Source of the DNA: Clostridia bacterium
GTDB lineage: Bacteria; Bacillota; Clostridia; Oscillospirales; Acutalibacteraceae
NCBI GenBank assembly: GCA_017516965.1
Contig: JAFXAP010000015.1
Span: forward strand, 124,001 to 188,000
Direction: 5' to 3'
Length of the DNA: 64,000 nt
Both the position numbers and the translations under genes were made by a program. This document shows positions 16,415 to 23,698 of this stretch, piece after piece. Every line of letters begins with the position of its first letter. Position 1 is the first letter of the stretch. Under the pieces are notes generated by a model. The model ran no database searches. It saw only the letters and a list, made by a program, of their open reading frames with translations, and was not told the origin of the DNA.

Positions 16415-17231
16415 CGGCTGCCACTCCCTTTATAATATATTTTTGACAAGTCAGGTAAAAAGTCACCACCGGCACAATGCTGAGCACCAGCATTGCCATC
16501 ATAGCGCCCATATCAACCGAACCGTAACCACCCTTTAAATACTGAACTGCAATCGGTATGGTTTTGTAATCGCTTCCTATTATAAGATAAGGTAACAGGT
16601 AATCATTCCATATCCACATTGTATTAAGAATTGCAACCGTTATAGCAGTTGGCCTCAGCATTGGAAAAACTACGTGCCAAAAGGTTTGAAAAACATTGCA
16701 TCCGTCTATAATTGCCGCTTCCTCAAGACTTATTGGGATTGATTTTACAAAACCTGAAAAGATAAAAACCGAAAGCCCGGCGCCAAATCCCAAATATATA
16801 AAAATTAGTCCAAATGGATTATCAAGTCTTAATAAATTGGCAATTTTCGACATTGTAAACATAACCATCTGAAATGGCACTATCATTGAAAATACAAATA
16901 AATAATATAGCGTTTTGTTAAACCGCGTTTTATTTCTTGTTATATACCACGCAGTCATAGAAGTAAACAACACAATTACCCCAACCGAAGAAAGTGTAAT
17001 AAAAAGCGACCAAAAAAATGCCGAAGGGAAACCCGTGTCTGCTATACCGTTTATATAGTTTTCAACACCTGAAAACGTGGTGCTGTTAGGCAATACAAAT
17101 GGGGTTTGACTTATAGAAAACTTATCTTTAAAAGAATTGGCAACAACGGTGATTATCGGAATTAAAAATACAAAGCTAAGAGCTACTAAAAACACAAATA
17201 TTAGAATGTCTGAAATTCTTGTTTTTTTCAT
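16398..17231 (-). CDS. Carbohydrate ABC transporter permease, MalG type
   Basis: 277 residues with about six membrane helices. The first is near residues 8-32. The ABC inner-membrane signature loop is EEAAIIDGCNVFQTFWHVVFPML (EAA motif) at about 167-190. The C-terminus KGVAAGAVKG is typical of MalG-like permeases of the CUT1 family. The ATG overlaps the stop of the partner permease by one base (TAATG). No ATPase gene is in the operon; in Firmicutes a shared MsmX-type ATPase encoded elsewhere usually energises such systems. Confidence 0.93.
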   Translation of the reverse strand: MKKTRISDILIFVFLVALSFVFLIPIITVVANSFKDKFSISQTPFVLPNSTTFSGVENYINGIADTGFPSAFFWSLFITLSSVGVIVLFTSMTAWYITRNKTRFNKTLYYLFVFSMIVPFQMVMFTMSKIANLLRLDNPFGLIFIYLGFGAGLSVFIFSGFVKSIPISLEEAAIIDGCNVFQTFWHVVFPMLRPTAITVAILNTMWIWNDYLLPYLIIGSDYKTIPIAVQYLKGGYGSVDMGAMMAMLVLSIVPVVTFYLTCQKYIIKGVAAGAVKG

Positions 17232-18076
17232 TAATTTTCAACCTCTCGGCTTCGTGTTAGATATAACTGTAATAACGCAACTACTGCTACCAGTATAAAA
17301 AATACAACCGCTTTTGCCTGACCAACGCCCTCGTAGCCTACCCTGCCATAAAAGGTGTTGTAAATATCAAGCGCTACCATTTGTGTCTGCTTTGCGGGCG
17401 CGCCTGCGGTCAGCGCTAAGTTTTGGTCAAATAGTTTAAACGAGTTGGTTATTGTTAAAAAAAGACAAATGGTAATTGACGGCATTACCGAAGGAATTAT
17501 AATGCTTCTAAGTGTCCTTAAAGGTGTTGCTCCGTCAACACGAGCCGCCTCTAATATAGCTGTGGGTATGTTTTGTATTCCCGCGATATAAAGCACCATC
17601 ATATAACCTATCATCTGCCAGGAACTTAGCGCCACCAAGCCCCAATAGCCAAATGTGGCATTTGACGTTATAGAGTAACCATAGTTATACAAAATTCCAT
17701 TTATAATAAGCTGCCATATATAACCGAGCACTATTCCGCCTATAAGATTTGGCATAAAAAACACAGTACGAAAAAGATTTGTACCGCGTATGCCTCGCGT
17801 TAACATAAGCGCCAGCAAAAACGCTATAACGTTTATAACAATTATCGCGGCAAAGGCAAAACGGACTGTAAACCATAGCGCATTTAAAAAATCGCCGTTT
17901 GCGCTGAATGCGCGTATATAATTCTCAAAACCTACAAAGTTTGCATCGCTTACCGTTCTGAACTCGCAAAACGACAGATATAACCCCATTATAAAAGGAA
18001 TTAAAAACGCGATGCTAAATGCTACAAATGTAGGCAGTACAAATACGGAAAACCACCGCTTTGAAGCATATCTCAC
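17231..18076 (-). CDS. Sugar ABC transporter permease, MalF type
   Basis: 281 residues with six predicted membrane helices; EAA loop ILEAARVDGATPLRTLRSII at about 185-205. It pairs with the MalG-type permease downstream to form the channel of a CUT1 importer. The start is GTG at 18076, whose first bases overlap the stop of the binding-protein gene (GTGA). The first segment (WFSVFVLPTFVAFSIAFLIPF) is a membrane helix rather than a cleaved signal. Confidence 0.93.
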   Translation of the reverse strand: MRYASKRWFSVFVLPTFVAFSIAFLIPFIMGLYLSFCEFRTVSDANFVGFENYIRAFSANGDFLNALWFTVRFAFAAIIVINVIAFLLALMLTRGIRGTNLFRTVFFMPNLIGGIVLGYIWQLIINGILYNYGYSITSNATFGYWGLVALSSWQMIGYMMVLYIAGIQNIPTAILEAARVDGATPLRTLRSIIIPSVMPSITICLFLTITNSFKLFDQNLALTAGAPAKQTQMVALDIYNTFYGRVGYEGVGQAKAVVFFILVAVVALLQLYLTRSREVEN

Positions 18077-19407
18077 TTTCTTTCACTCTTCCACATCGAT
18101 TTAACGGTGTTTTGCACATCATTCCATTGCTTTCCACCCTGAACGTACTCAAGTAATTGTCCACCTACCTCGGTTTTAAAAACATCGCTTGGAAAAGATG
18201 TAAAAATCCAGGGTACTGTGTCGGTGTCAGAGTTATTCATATATCTTACCACCTCACGCGCAAGAGGATCAGATGGTAGTTCTTGCTCACTAAAGCTTTT
18301 AAATGGTGTAATAAAATCCAATTTATTAGTTACATAATCTTTGCCTATATCACTGCTATATAGCCAATACAAAAAGTCAAGGGATTTTTTTTGCTGGTCC
18401 TCGGTTGCGTTTTTATTTATGGCAAGATAATTCTCGGTGCCTATGCAAATACCCTGCTTTTCTTCGCCCTGAATGCCCGTATAAATAGGTAAAAATTTAA
18501 TGTCACTTTCAGACACTGTGTTGCCCTTAACGTCTTTGATTTGAGACCAGGCCCAGTTTCCGTTTTGCACCATTGCAACCTGACCTAAGGCAAATTCTGC
18601 CATAGAATCGTTTGTTGATTTCGAACCTAATAAACCCTTTTCGGTAGCAGAATTATTTACATACAAATCAAAAATATTTTTATAGTTTTCTGAAAATCTA
18701 AAGGCAATCTCTTTCGCATTAAGACCCGCTATTGTAGGGTCAGCATAGTCCTCACTGTCTTTAAACTCGTAATAAAGCGGAACATTAAGCAAATGTGTCT
18801 GCCAACGCCAATCTTCGCCCGAAGCCATCGAGGTTGATGCAAAAACGCCCTTGATTCCAAGTTCATCTTTTCGTGATGTCATATCTTCGACAACAGCCTT
18901 TAAGGTGTCAAAATTATTGATTTGCTCGGCGCTGTCAATCTTTGTTTGGCGACCGTTAAGCGCAAAATATTTTTTCATAATAGCATTATTATAAATAATG
19001 CCATAGCCCTCAACCACGTATGGTACTGCATATATACCCTTACCTTCGCGGTCTTTGATAGCCAGTGTATCATCACTGAGCAGTTTTGCAAAATCACTAT
19101 TTTCTATATTAAGGCAATAATCTTTCCAGGATTCATAACCTATAGGTCCGTTAACTTGAAAAATGGTGGGCGCACCTGATTTTGCAATTTCAGATTTAAG
19201 CGTTTGCTCGTATGTGTTTGCGGCGGCGGTTACAACCTTTACCTTAACACCTGTTTCTTCTTCATATTTTTTTGCTATTTCCTGATAGACTTCAGCCGAT
19301 TCCGGTTTAAAGTTTAAATAATAAACCTCGGCATTGTTTCGCTCACCACAGGCTGTAAGTGACAAAACAAAAACAATAACTAAAATTAAAGTCAAAAATT
19401 TTTTCAT
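18073..19407 (-). CDS. Extracellular sugar-binding lipoprotein of the ABC importer
   Basis: 444 residues. Lipoprotein signal peptide with lipobox LTACG near residue 20, then a family 1 solute-binding domain (YLNFKPESAEVYQEIAKKYEEETGVKV; later PYVVEGYGIIYN and MAEFALGQVAMVQNGNWAW). It captures the sugar outside the membrane and delivers it to the permeases. With malQ at the end of the operon, malto-oligosaccharides are the likely ligand. The ATG at 19407 follows AAAGGAG. A possible operator palindrome lies at 19483-19503. Confidence 0.94.
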   Translation of the reverse strand: MKKFLTLILVIVFVLSLTACGERNNAEVYYLNFKPESAEVYQEIAKKYEEETGVKVKVVTAAANTYEQTLKSEIAKSGAPTIFQVNGPIGYESWKDYCLNIENSDFAKLLSDDTLAIKDREGKGIYAVPYVVEGYGIIYNNAIMKKYFALNGRQTKIDSAEQINNFDTLKAVVEDMTSRKDELGIKGVFASTSMASGEDWRWQTHLLNVPLYYEFKDSEDYADPTIAGLNAKEIAFRFSENYKNIFDLYVNNSATEKGLLGSKSTNDSMAEFALGQVAMVQNGNWAWSQIKDVKGNTVSESDIKFLPIYTGIQGEEKQGICIGTENYLAINKNATEDQQKKSLDFLYWLYSSDIGKDYVTNKLDFITPFKSFSEQELPSDPLAREVVRYMNNSDTDTVPWIFTSFPSDVFKTEVGGQLLEYVQGGKQWNDVQNTVKSMWKSERK

Positions 19408-19482
19408 AACAAACTCCTTTGATTTAATACTGATAATATCTTTGCCGATTTTAAGTTAAATAATACAAAATTATTAAAAACC

Positions 19483-19503
19483 GATTGTACTAATCGCACA
19501 ATC
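19483..19503. promoter_or_regulatory. Palindromic operator candidate upstream of the sugar ABC operon
   Basis: Arms GATTGT and ACAATC are separated by 9 bases, about 75 bases upstream of the binding-protein start. The size and placement suit a LacI-type or similar sugar repressor, none of which is encoded in the window. The rest of 19408-19649 is AT-rich with nothing else I can name. Confidence 0.35.
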
Positions 19504-19649
19504 AGTTCTTTTTTTAATTTAAAAAACAGATATTTTCTTTTTACTCTTACAACACAATTGGTTTGTCTTATGAATTTTTACCTTTTTTATATATAGCAAA
19601 ATTTCTCCTTTTACATATCTATAACACGAAAAATACGCCATATAAACTG

Positions 19650-19678
19650 TTGACATTATTTAATGTAAAATTTATAAT
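19650..19678 (+). promoter_or_regulatory. Consensus promoter upstream of repeat copy 2 and parA
   Basis: TTGACA (19650-19655), exactly 17 bases, TATAAT (19673-19678). Transcription should begin near 19685, a few bases before the structured repeat, which would then form almost the whole untranslated leader of the parA transcript. Confidence 0.85.
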
Positions 19679-19691
19679 ATATATGTATATA

Positions 19692-19968
19692 TAGGCTGAC
19701 GAGAGTCGAACACGTTACGGTTTCGCTCGCCGCCTTTTCCCACTTTTCTCGCGTTTATTTTTGCAAGGTCTCACCTTGCTGCAAATTTCACGCTTCGCCT
19801 TTTGTAAAAAGGCGGCTGAGAGGAACTCTTCGACCTGCCAAACAAATAATTTTTTGGAGAGGCGAAATCGAAGAGTGCAGTAATACTGTCGTATTACAAA
19901 CGATGAGATAAGAAAAAACAAAAAATTATTATTTGTCAGGCGTGACGGGCTCGACTCTCGTCAGCCTA
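19692..19968 (+). repeat. Structured ~259-bp repeat, copy 2, enclosed by an 18-bp perfect inverted repeat
   Basis: Outer stem 19692-19709 (TAGGCTGACGAGAGTCGA) pairs perfectly with 19951-19968. The core GAGAGT to ACTCTC is 19701-19959, 259 bp, against 258 bp in copy 1. Internal hairpins: GCAAGG/CCTTGC (GTAAG/CTTAC in copy 1), CGCCTTTT/AAAAGGCG, GTAATAC-TGTC-GTATTAC, and a long A/T-rich stem between CCTGCCAAACAAATAAT and ATTATTATTTGTCAGG. It is followed directly by AAAGGAGG and the TTG start of parA. No significant reading frame is inside. Confidence 0.9.
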
Positions 19969-19985
19969 AAGGAGGATGTTTAGCC

Positions 19986-20774
19986 TTGAAAACCACAACA
20001 ATTTGTTTTGCCAACAACAAAGGTGGCAGCGGTAAATCAACTACTTGCTGTAACATAGGGTATGAACTTTCTAAAATGGGATATAAAGTGCTGGTTTTAG
20101 ACGGTGATATGCAAATGAATCTGTCACTTTCACTCTTTGGTGAAGATGAGGTTTTGCAGTCGGCGCAAAACGGCAACAACATTTATACCGCCATTACCCA
20201 AGGCGACGACATCGAAAAATACATAAAGCCCACTAAATACGAAAACCTTGATGCTGTGCTTTCGTCCTCTTTGATGAGTAATATAGAGTTCGACCTTTTT
20301 TCAAAATGGCAACGTGAATTCATTTTGAAAAACTGTCTTAATAATATTAAGCAAAGTAATAAATATGACTTTATTTTGCTTGATGCCCCGCCAACACTTG
20401 GCGGTTGGGTTATGAATATGCTTTGCGCGTCAGATTATTTAATAATTCCCGTAGAAGCAAGTCCCTGGGGGCTTTTTGGTCTTGCTAATATGTTTGAATT
20501 TTTTGCAACCGTTAACCAGATTAATCCCGAAATCTCTTTGCTTGGAATTGCCGTAACAAAGGTTGATACGCGTAAAAACTACTTTAAACAAACTGTTGAT
20601 GCCCTACAAAACACCGAGGGTGTTCACCTGTTCCAAAATTTTGTTCGTACCGATAGCTCTATTGAATGGGCGCAGGACGCATCACTGCCTGTTGCCGTAT
20701 ACAAGCCATCAGCACGAAGCGCTAAAGAGTATAAAGCGCTCACCGAGGAGGTAGTTTCACTTGTCAATAGGTAA
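19986..20774 (+). CDS. ParA-family ATPase
   Basis: 262 residues. Deviant Walker A KGGSGKSTTC at about residue 11 with the signature lysine, ParA-type LVLDGDMQMNLSLSLFG, Walker A' region FILLDAPPTLGG, and IPVEASPWGLFGLANM. ParA/MinD ATPases move DNA or protein cargo by ATP-dependent dimerisation on the nucleoid. The start is TTG at 19986, 9 bases after AAAGGAGG; no ATG lies near. It is followed with a 14-base overlap by a short ParB-like gene. The pair is not next to gidB, rnpA or other origin-type genes, so it is probably not the chromosomal Soj/Spo0J. Its cargo is unknown. Confidence 0.88.
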   Translation: MKTTTICFANNKGGSGKSTTCCNIGYELSKMGYKVLVLDGDMQMNLSLSLFGEDEVLQSAQNGNNIYTAITQGDDIEKYIKPTKYENLDAVLSSSLMSNIEFDLFSKWQREFILKNCLNNIKQSNKYDFILLDAPPTLGGWVMNMLCASDYLIIPVEASPWGLFGLANMFEFFATVNQINPEISLLGIAVTKVDTRKNYFKQTVDALQNTEGVHLFQNFVRTDSSIEWAQDASLPVAVYKPSARSAKEYKALTEEVVSLVNR

Positions 20775-21198
20775 AAGCAGTATCGCACGTGCAGTAAATG
20801 CAACTGCAAAAACACAAAACACAACAACCGAAAACGTTATAACAAAATTAAATATTGATAATATTAGTTTGCTGTCAATCGCCAAAACTCCCGATGATAT
20901 TGATGCTTTGAAAGAGAGCATCAAAAAACGTGGGGTGCTTTGTCCTGTTTTGGTAGCCGCAACACCAAAGGGTGATATGTGGTTGCTTGACGGTTATTCG
21001 AGATTTTTTGCGGCAAAAAGCTTAAATTTATCAGAGCTTAATGCCGCAATTATAAAAACAGAAAACAAATCCGAGGCAAATAGAATTTACACCGAGCTTT
21101 CCAGGCTAAAGCCCGAAGTAAAAAAAGACACTATTCACGAAGAAAAGTTCCGTGTTCTTGCGGTAAAAGACCACGATTTGCCAACTTATTTATTATAA
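20761..21198 (+). CDS. Short ParB-like (ParB N-terminal domain) protein without a DNA-binding domain
   Basis: 145 residues from TTG at 20761 (GAGGAGG upstream), overlapping parA by 14 bases. Residues about 38-110 look like the ParB/Srx N-terminal domain: DDIDALKESIKKRGVLCPVLV, then LLDGYSRFFAAKSLNLSELNAAII, where GYSR stands in the place of the GERR box that binds CTP. True ParB proteins continue with a helix-turn-helix and a dimerisation domain; this one ends about 30 residues later. It may act as a ParA partner or regulator rather than as a centromere binder. I see no parS-like site nearby. Confidence 0.7.
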   Translation: MSIGKSSIARAVNATAKTQNTTTENVITKLNIDNISLLSIAKTPDDIDALKESIKKRGVLCPVLVAATPKGDMWLLDGYSRFFAAKSLNLSELNAAIIKTENKSEANRIYTELSRLKPEVKKDTIHEEKFRVLAVKDHDLPTYLL

Positions 21199-21220
21199 TT
21201 TTAGCGAGGTAATTTAAAAA

Positions 21221-21820
21221 GTGAATGTAGTATGTTTAGATATGGAGGGCGTATTAGTCCCTGAAATTTGGATCGCGTTTGCAAATGAGGTAGGTATTCC
21301 CGAACTTAAGCGCACAACACGTGATGAACCCGATTATGACAAGTTAATGCAATACCGCTTAAGCATTTTAAAGGAGCACAATTTAGGTCTTAATGAAATT
21401 CAGGCAGTTATTGAAAAGATTGACGTTATGGAAGGCGCAAAGGAATTTTTAGATGAGCTTCGCGCAGTCACTCAGGTTATAATCTTAAGCGACACTTTTG
21501 AGCAGTTTGCCGCCCCACTTATGAAAAAACTTGGTATGCCTACTATTTTTTGCAACACACTTGAAGTAGCAGAAAACGGCGAAATTACCGGCTACAAAAT
21601 GCGTTGTGAAAAATCAAAACTCACAACCGTAAAAGCACTTCAGTCTTGTGGCTTTGACACTATTGCCGCAGGTGATAGCTTTAACGACCTTGGTATGATT
21701 CTTGCAAGTAAAGCAGGTTTCCTTTTTAAATCTACCGAACAAATTAAGAAAGATTATCCAAATCTTCAGGCATTTGAAGAGTATGACGAACTACTTACTG
21801 CAATAAAAGCAGCGTTATAA
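21221..21820 (+). CDS. thrH: HAD-family phosphoserine phosphatase / homoserine phosphotransferase (ThrH)
   Basis: 199 residues matching ThrH in length and motifs: LDMEGVLVPEIW (HAD motif I, with Glu as the fourth residue as in ThrH), ILSDTFEQF (motif II), a lysine around KMRCEKSKL, and AAGDSFNDLGMI (motif III). ThrH dephosphorylates phosphoserine and can transfer the phosphate to homoserine, linking serine and threonine synthesis. The start is GTG at 21221 with GAGGT 12 bases upstream. It follows the ParB-like gene by 22 bases and may be cotranscribed from the parA promoter, though no functional link is evident. Confidence 0.88.
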   Translation: MNVVCLDMEGVLVPEIWIAFANEVGIPELKRTTRDEPDYDKLMQYRLSILKEHNLGLNEIQAVIEKIDVMEGAKEFLDELRAVTQVIILSDTFEQFAAPLMKKLGMPTIFCNTLEVAENGEITGYKMRCEKSKLTTVKALQSCGFDTIAAGDSFNDLGMILASKAGFLFKSTEQIKKDYPNLQAFEEYDELLTAIKAAL

Positions 21821-21833
21821 TTTGTAAAATGGT

Positions 21834-21875
21834 CTTGGGCGCAATCCGCCTTTGGATTGCGCCCAAGTGATTTTT
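21834..21875 (+). terminator. Terminator after thrH
   Basis: A 14-bp perfect stem (CTTGGGCGCAATCC with its complement, 21834-21847 and 21854-21867), followed by TGATTTTT. Confidence 0.75.
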
Positions 21876-21884
21876 AAACACTAT

Positions 21885-21967
21885 GCCGAATCATACACTT
21901 ACCGTCGGCTTATTCGTGACTGTTGCCACGACATCGGCTTATGTACATAGCACGGAAACTCATTCCG
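21885..21967. other. Cluster of small hairpins between thrH and the M24 peptidase
   Basis: GCCGA (21885-21889) can pair with TCGGC at either 21905-21909 or 21934-21938; TCGTG/CACGA (21914-21918 with 21927-21931) and CGGAA/TTCCG (21953-21957 with 21963-21967) form two more stems. The 9-mer TCGGCTTAT is repeated. It matches no RNA family I know. It could be an untranslated leader or a small RNA, or be chance. Confidence 0.3.
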
Positions 21968-22038
21968 TTAATTATATTATATATTTTGTTTTTTAAAAAA
22001 ATAACCGATTTTTGTAAATAATTTTTTAAGGTGATAAA

Positions 22039-23109
22039 GTGATAAAAGAACGTGTTTTAAAATTACAGCAGGTATTAAAAGCTGACGAGGCATTTTTAGT
22101 ATCAAGCGACTCTAACCGATTTTATTTAACAGGGTTTAATTCCAGCGCGGGTACAGTGCTAATAACCAAATTTGATGCTGTGTTTTTTATTGATTTCAGA
22201 TATTTTGAAAAAGCAAAAAACACAGTTGAAAGCTGTCAGGTTACGCTTTTAAATAAAGGCGCACAGCAGACATATGATTTTTTAAAAGACAAAAAAATCA
22301 AAACCGTTTTTATTGAAAATTCTTTTGTAAACATTAGCGAATATGCGCGTTTAGAGAATATATTTGACGGTATAAAGATATCAAAGGACAATGTTTTAGA
22401 TACAAACCTTAACAAAATGCGCGCTGTTAAAACCCCTGACGAACTAAAACTTATAAAACGGGCGCAGTCACTAACCGAGCAAACCTTTGACTATATACTT
22501 CCCCGCATTACAGCAAATCGAAGTGAACGCGAGATTATGCTTGATATGGAGTTTTTTTTGCGTGAGCTCGGCGCCGAGGGCGTAGCGTTTGATTTTATTG
22601 TAGTGTCGGGCAAAAACTCTTCGTTGCCTCACGGTGTTCCTACCGATAAAAAAATAGAGCAAGGTGACTTTATAACAATGGATTTTGGCGCTGTTGTTGG
22701 TGGTTATTGCAGTGATATGACCCGTACTGTAGCGCTTGGCAATATAACTGATGAGCAACGCTTTGTTTATGACACTACACTAAAAGCGCAACTTGCCGCA
22801 ATAGAAAAAATAAAATCAGGCGCTGTGTGTGGCGATATCGATAAAATTTCACGCGATATAATTTATAATGCCGGATTCAAAGGCTGTTTTGGTCACTCGT
22901 TAGGGCACAGCGTGGGCATAGACGTGCACGAAGCGCCTAACCTAAGCCCTGATAACAAATCGGTTTTACAAGTTGGAAACGTTGTAACCGTAGAACCCGG
23001 TATATATCTTGAAAATAAATTCGGTGTCAGAATAGAAGATATGGTATGCGTTACCCAAAACGGCTGTGAAAATCTTACCAAAAGCCCAAAAGAACTTATA
23101 ATATTATAA
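22039..23109 (+). CDS. Xaa-Pro aminopeptidase / M24B family metallopeptidase
   Basis: 356 residues, the size of the PepP/PepQ-like clostridial enzymes. The N-terminal creatinase-like domain (1-125) precedes the pita-bread catalytic domain. Metal ligands are visible: Asp in TMDFGAVVGG and SDMTRT, His in GHSLGHSVGIDVHEAP, Glu in VEPGIYLE and RIEDMV. It cleaves N-terminal Xaa-Pro bonds of peptides in the cytoplasm. The start is GTG at 22039, after AAGGTGATAAA. Confidence 0.93.
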   Translation: MIKERVLKLQQVLKADEAFLVSSDSNRFYLTGFNSSAGTVLITKFDAVFFIDFRYFEKAKNTVESCQVTLLNKGAQQTYDFLKDKKIKTVFIENSFVNISEYARLENIFDGIKISKDNVLDTNLNKMRAVKTPDELKLIKRAQSLTEQTFDYILPRITANRSEREIMLDMEFFLRELGAEGVAFDFIVVSGKNSSLPHGVPTDKKIEQGDFITMDFGAVVGGYCSDMTRTVALGNITDEQRFVYDTTLKAQLAAIEKIKSGAVCGDIDKISRDIIYNAGFKGCFGHSLGHSVGIDVHEAPNLSPDNKSVLQVGNVVTVEPGIYLENKFGVRIEDMVCVTQNGCENLTKSPKELIIL

Positions 23110-23117
23110 AAAATAAA

Positions 23118-23140
23118 AACCTGCAAAAGCAGGTTTTTTT
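23118..23140. terminator. Terminator between convergent M24 peptidase and lipoprotein genes
   Basis: Stem AACCTGC / GCAGGTT with a 4-base loop. A T-run follows on the plus strand and an A-run precedes, so it can act in both directions. Confidence 0.85.
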
Positions 23141-23145
23141 ATTTT

Positions 23146-23688
23146 TTATGCCGCTGAATCGTCAATTGGTAGCTCTTCACGTAAAGCTTCGTCCTTTGAA
23201 GACTCGGTATTCGACTCGGTTGAAGATTCGGTAGAAGATGCGCTGTTGTCTGTGTGGTTTATAAGCGCTGACTCATTTTCGCTTGTGTATGCTTCAAATA
23301 TCTTGCAAAGTTCAGAATACGCTGCTCTGCCGTTTGGCGCAGTATAAAGCACGTCATAGTCACGGTTAAAGCAACAGGTACCATTATTATAAAGTGTAAA
23401 TAATACTGTGTACTGGTCCTTATCATAAAACTTCATAAGCAGATATGACTCGCCTATTTCAGCACTTTCATCATTCTCTACCTCAAGTTCATAGGTTATG
23501 TTCCACATTTGTTTTACGGTTGCTTCGTCAAAAATTTCATATTCGTATATGTCGTCTTTTTTAATTTGGTCAACCAAATACAGCGCCACAGGATCAAAGT
23601 TATCATATGATCTGCTGGCACATCCCGCAAGACTTAACACAATACAAAAAACAATTACAAATATCACTGATTTTTTTAATATCTTCAT
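23146..23688 (-). CDS. Small lipoprotein of unknown function
   Basis: 180 residues with a lipoprotein signal (lipobox LAGC at about residue 23). The mature part is a single small domain (residues about 30-140; YEIFDEATVKQMWNITYELEV and ESYLLMKFYDKDQYTVLFTLYNNGTC) and a Ser/Thr/Glu-rich low-complexity tail (about 145-180). I do not recognise the family. The start ATG at 23688 follows GAGAGG. It lies only 10 bases after the GT2 gene, so it is likely in an operon with it and the pseudokinase. Confidence 0.75.
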   Translation of the reverse strand: MKILKKSVIFVIVFCIVLSLAGCASRSYDNFDPVALYLVDQIKKDDIYEYEIFDEATVKQMWNITYELEVENDESAEIGESYLLMKFYDKDQYTVLFTLYNNGTCCFNRDYDVLYTAPNGRAAYSELCKIFEAYTSENESALINHTDNSASSTESSTESNTESSKDEALREELPIDDSAA

Positions 23689-23698
23689 AAAAACCTCT

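Noticed and set aside
19692-19968. CRISPR array or insertion sequence with transposase
   Set aside because: No short direct repeats with spacers, and no transposase frame inside or near.
19986-21198. Chromosomal Soj/Spo0J segregation locus
   Set aside because: The ParB-like protein lacks the DNA-binding part, and no parS site or origin-linked gene is near.
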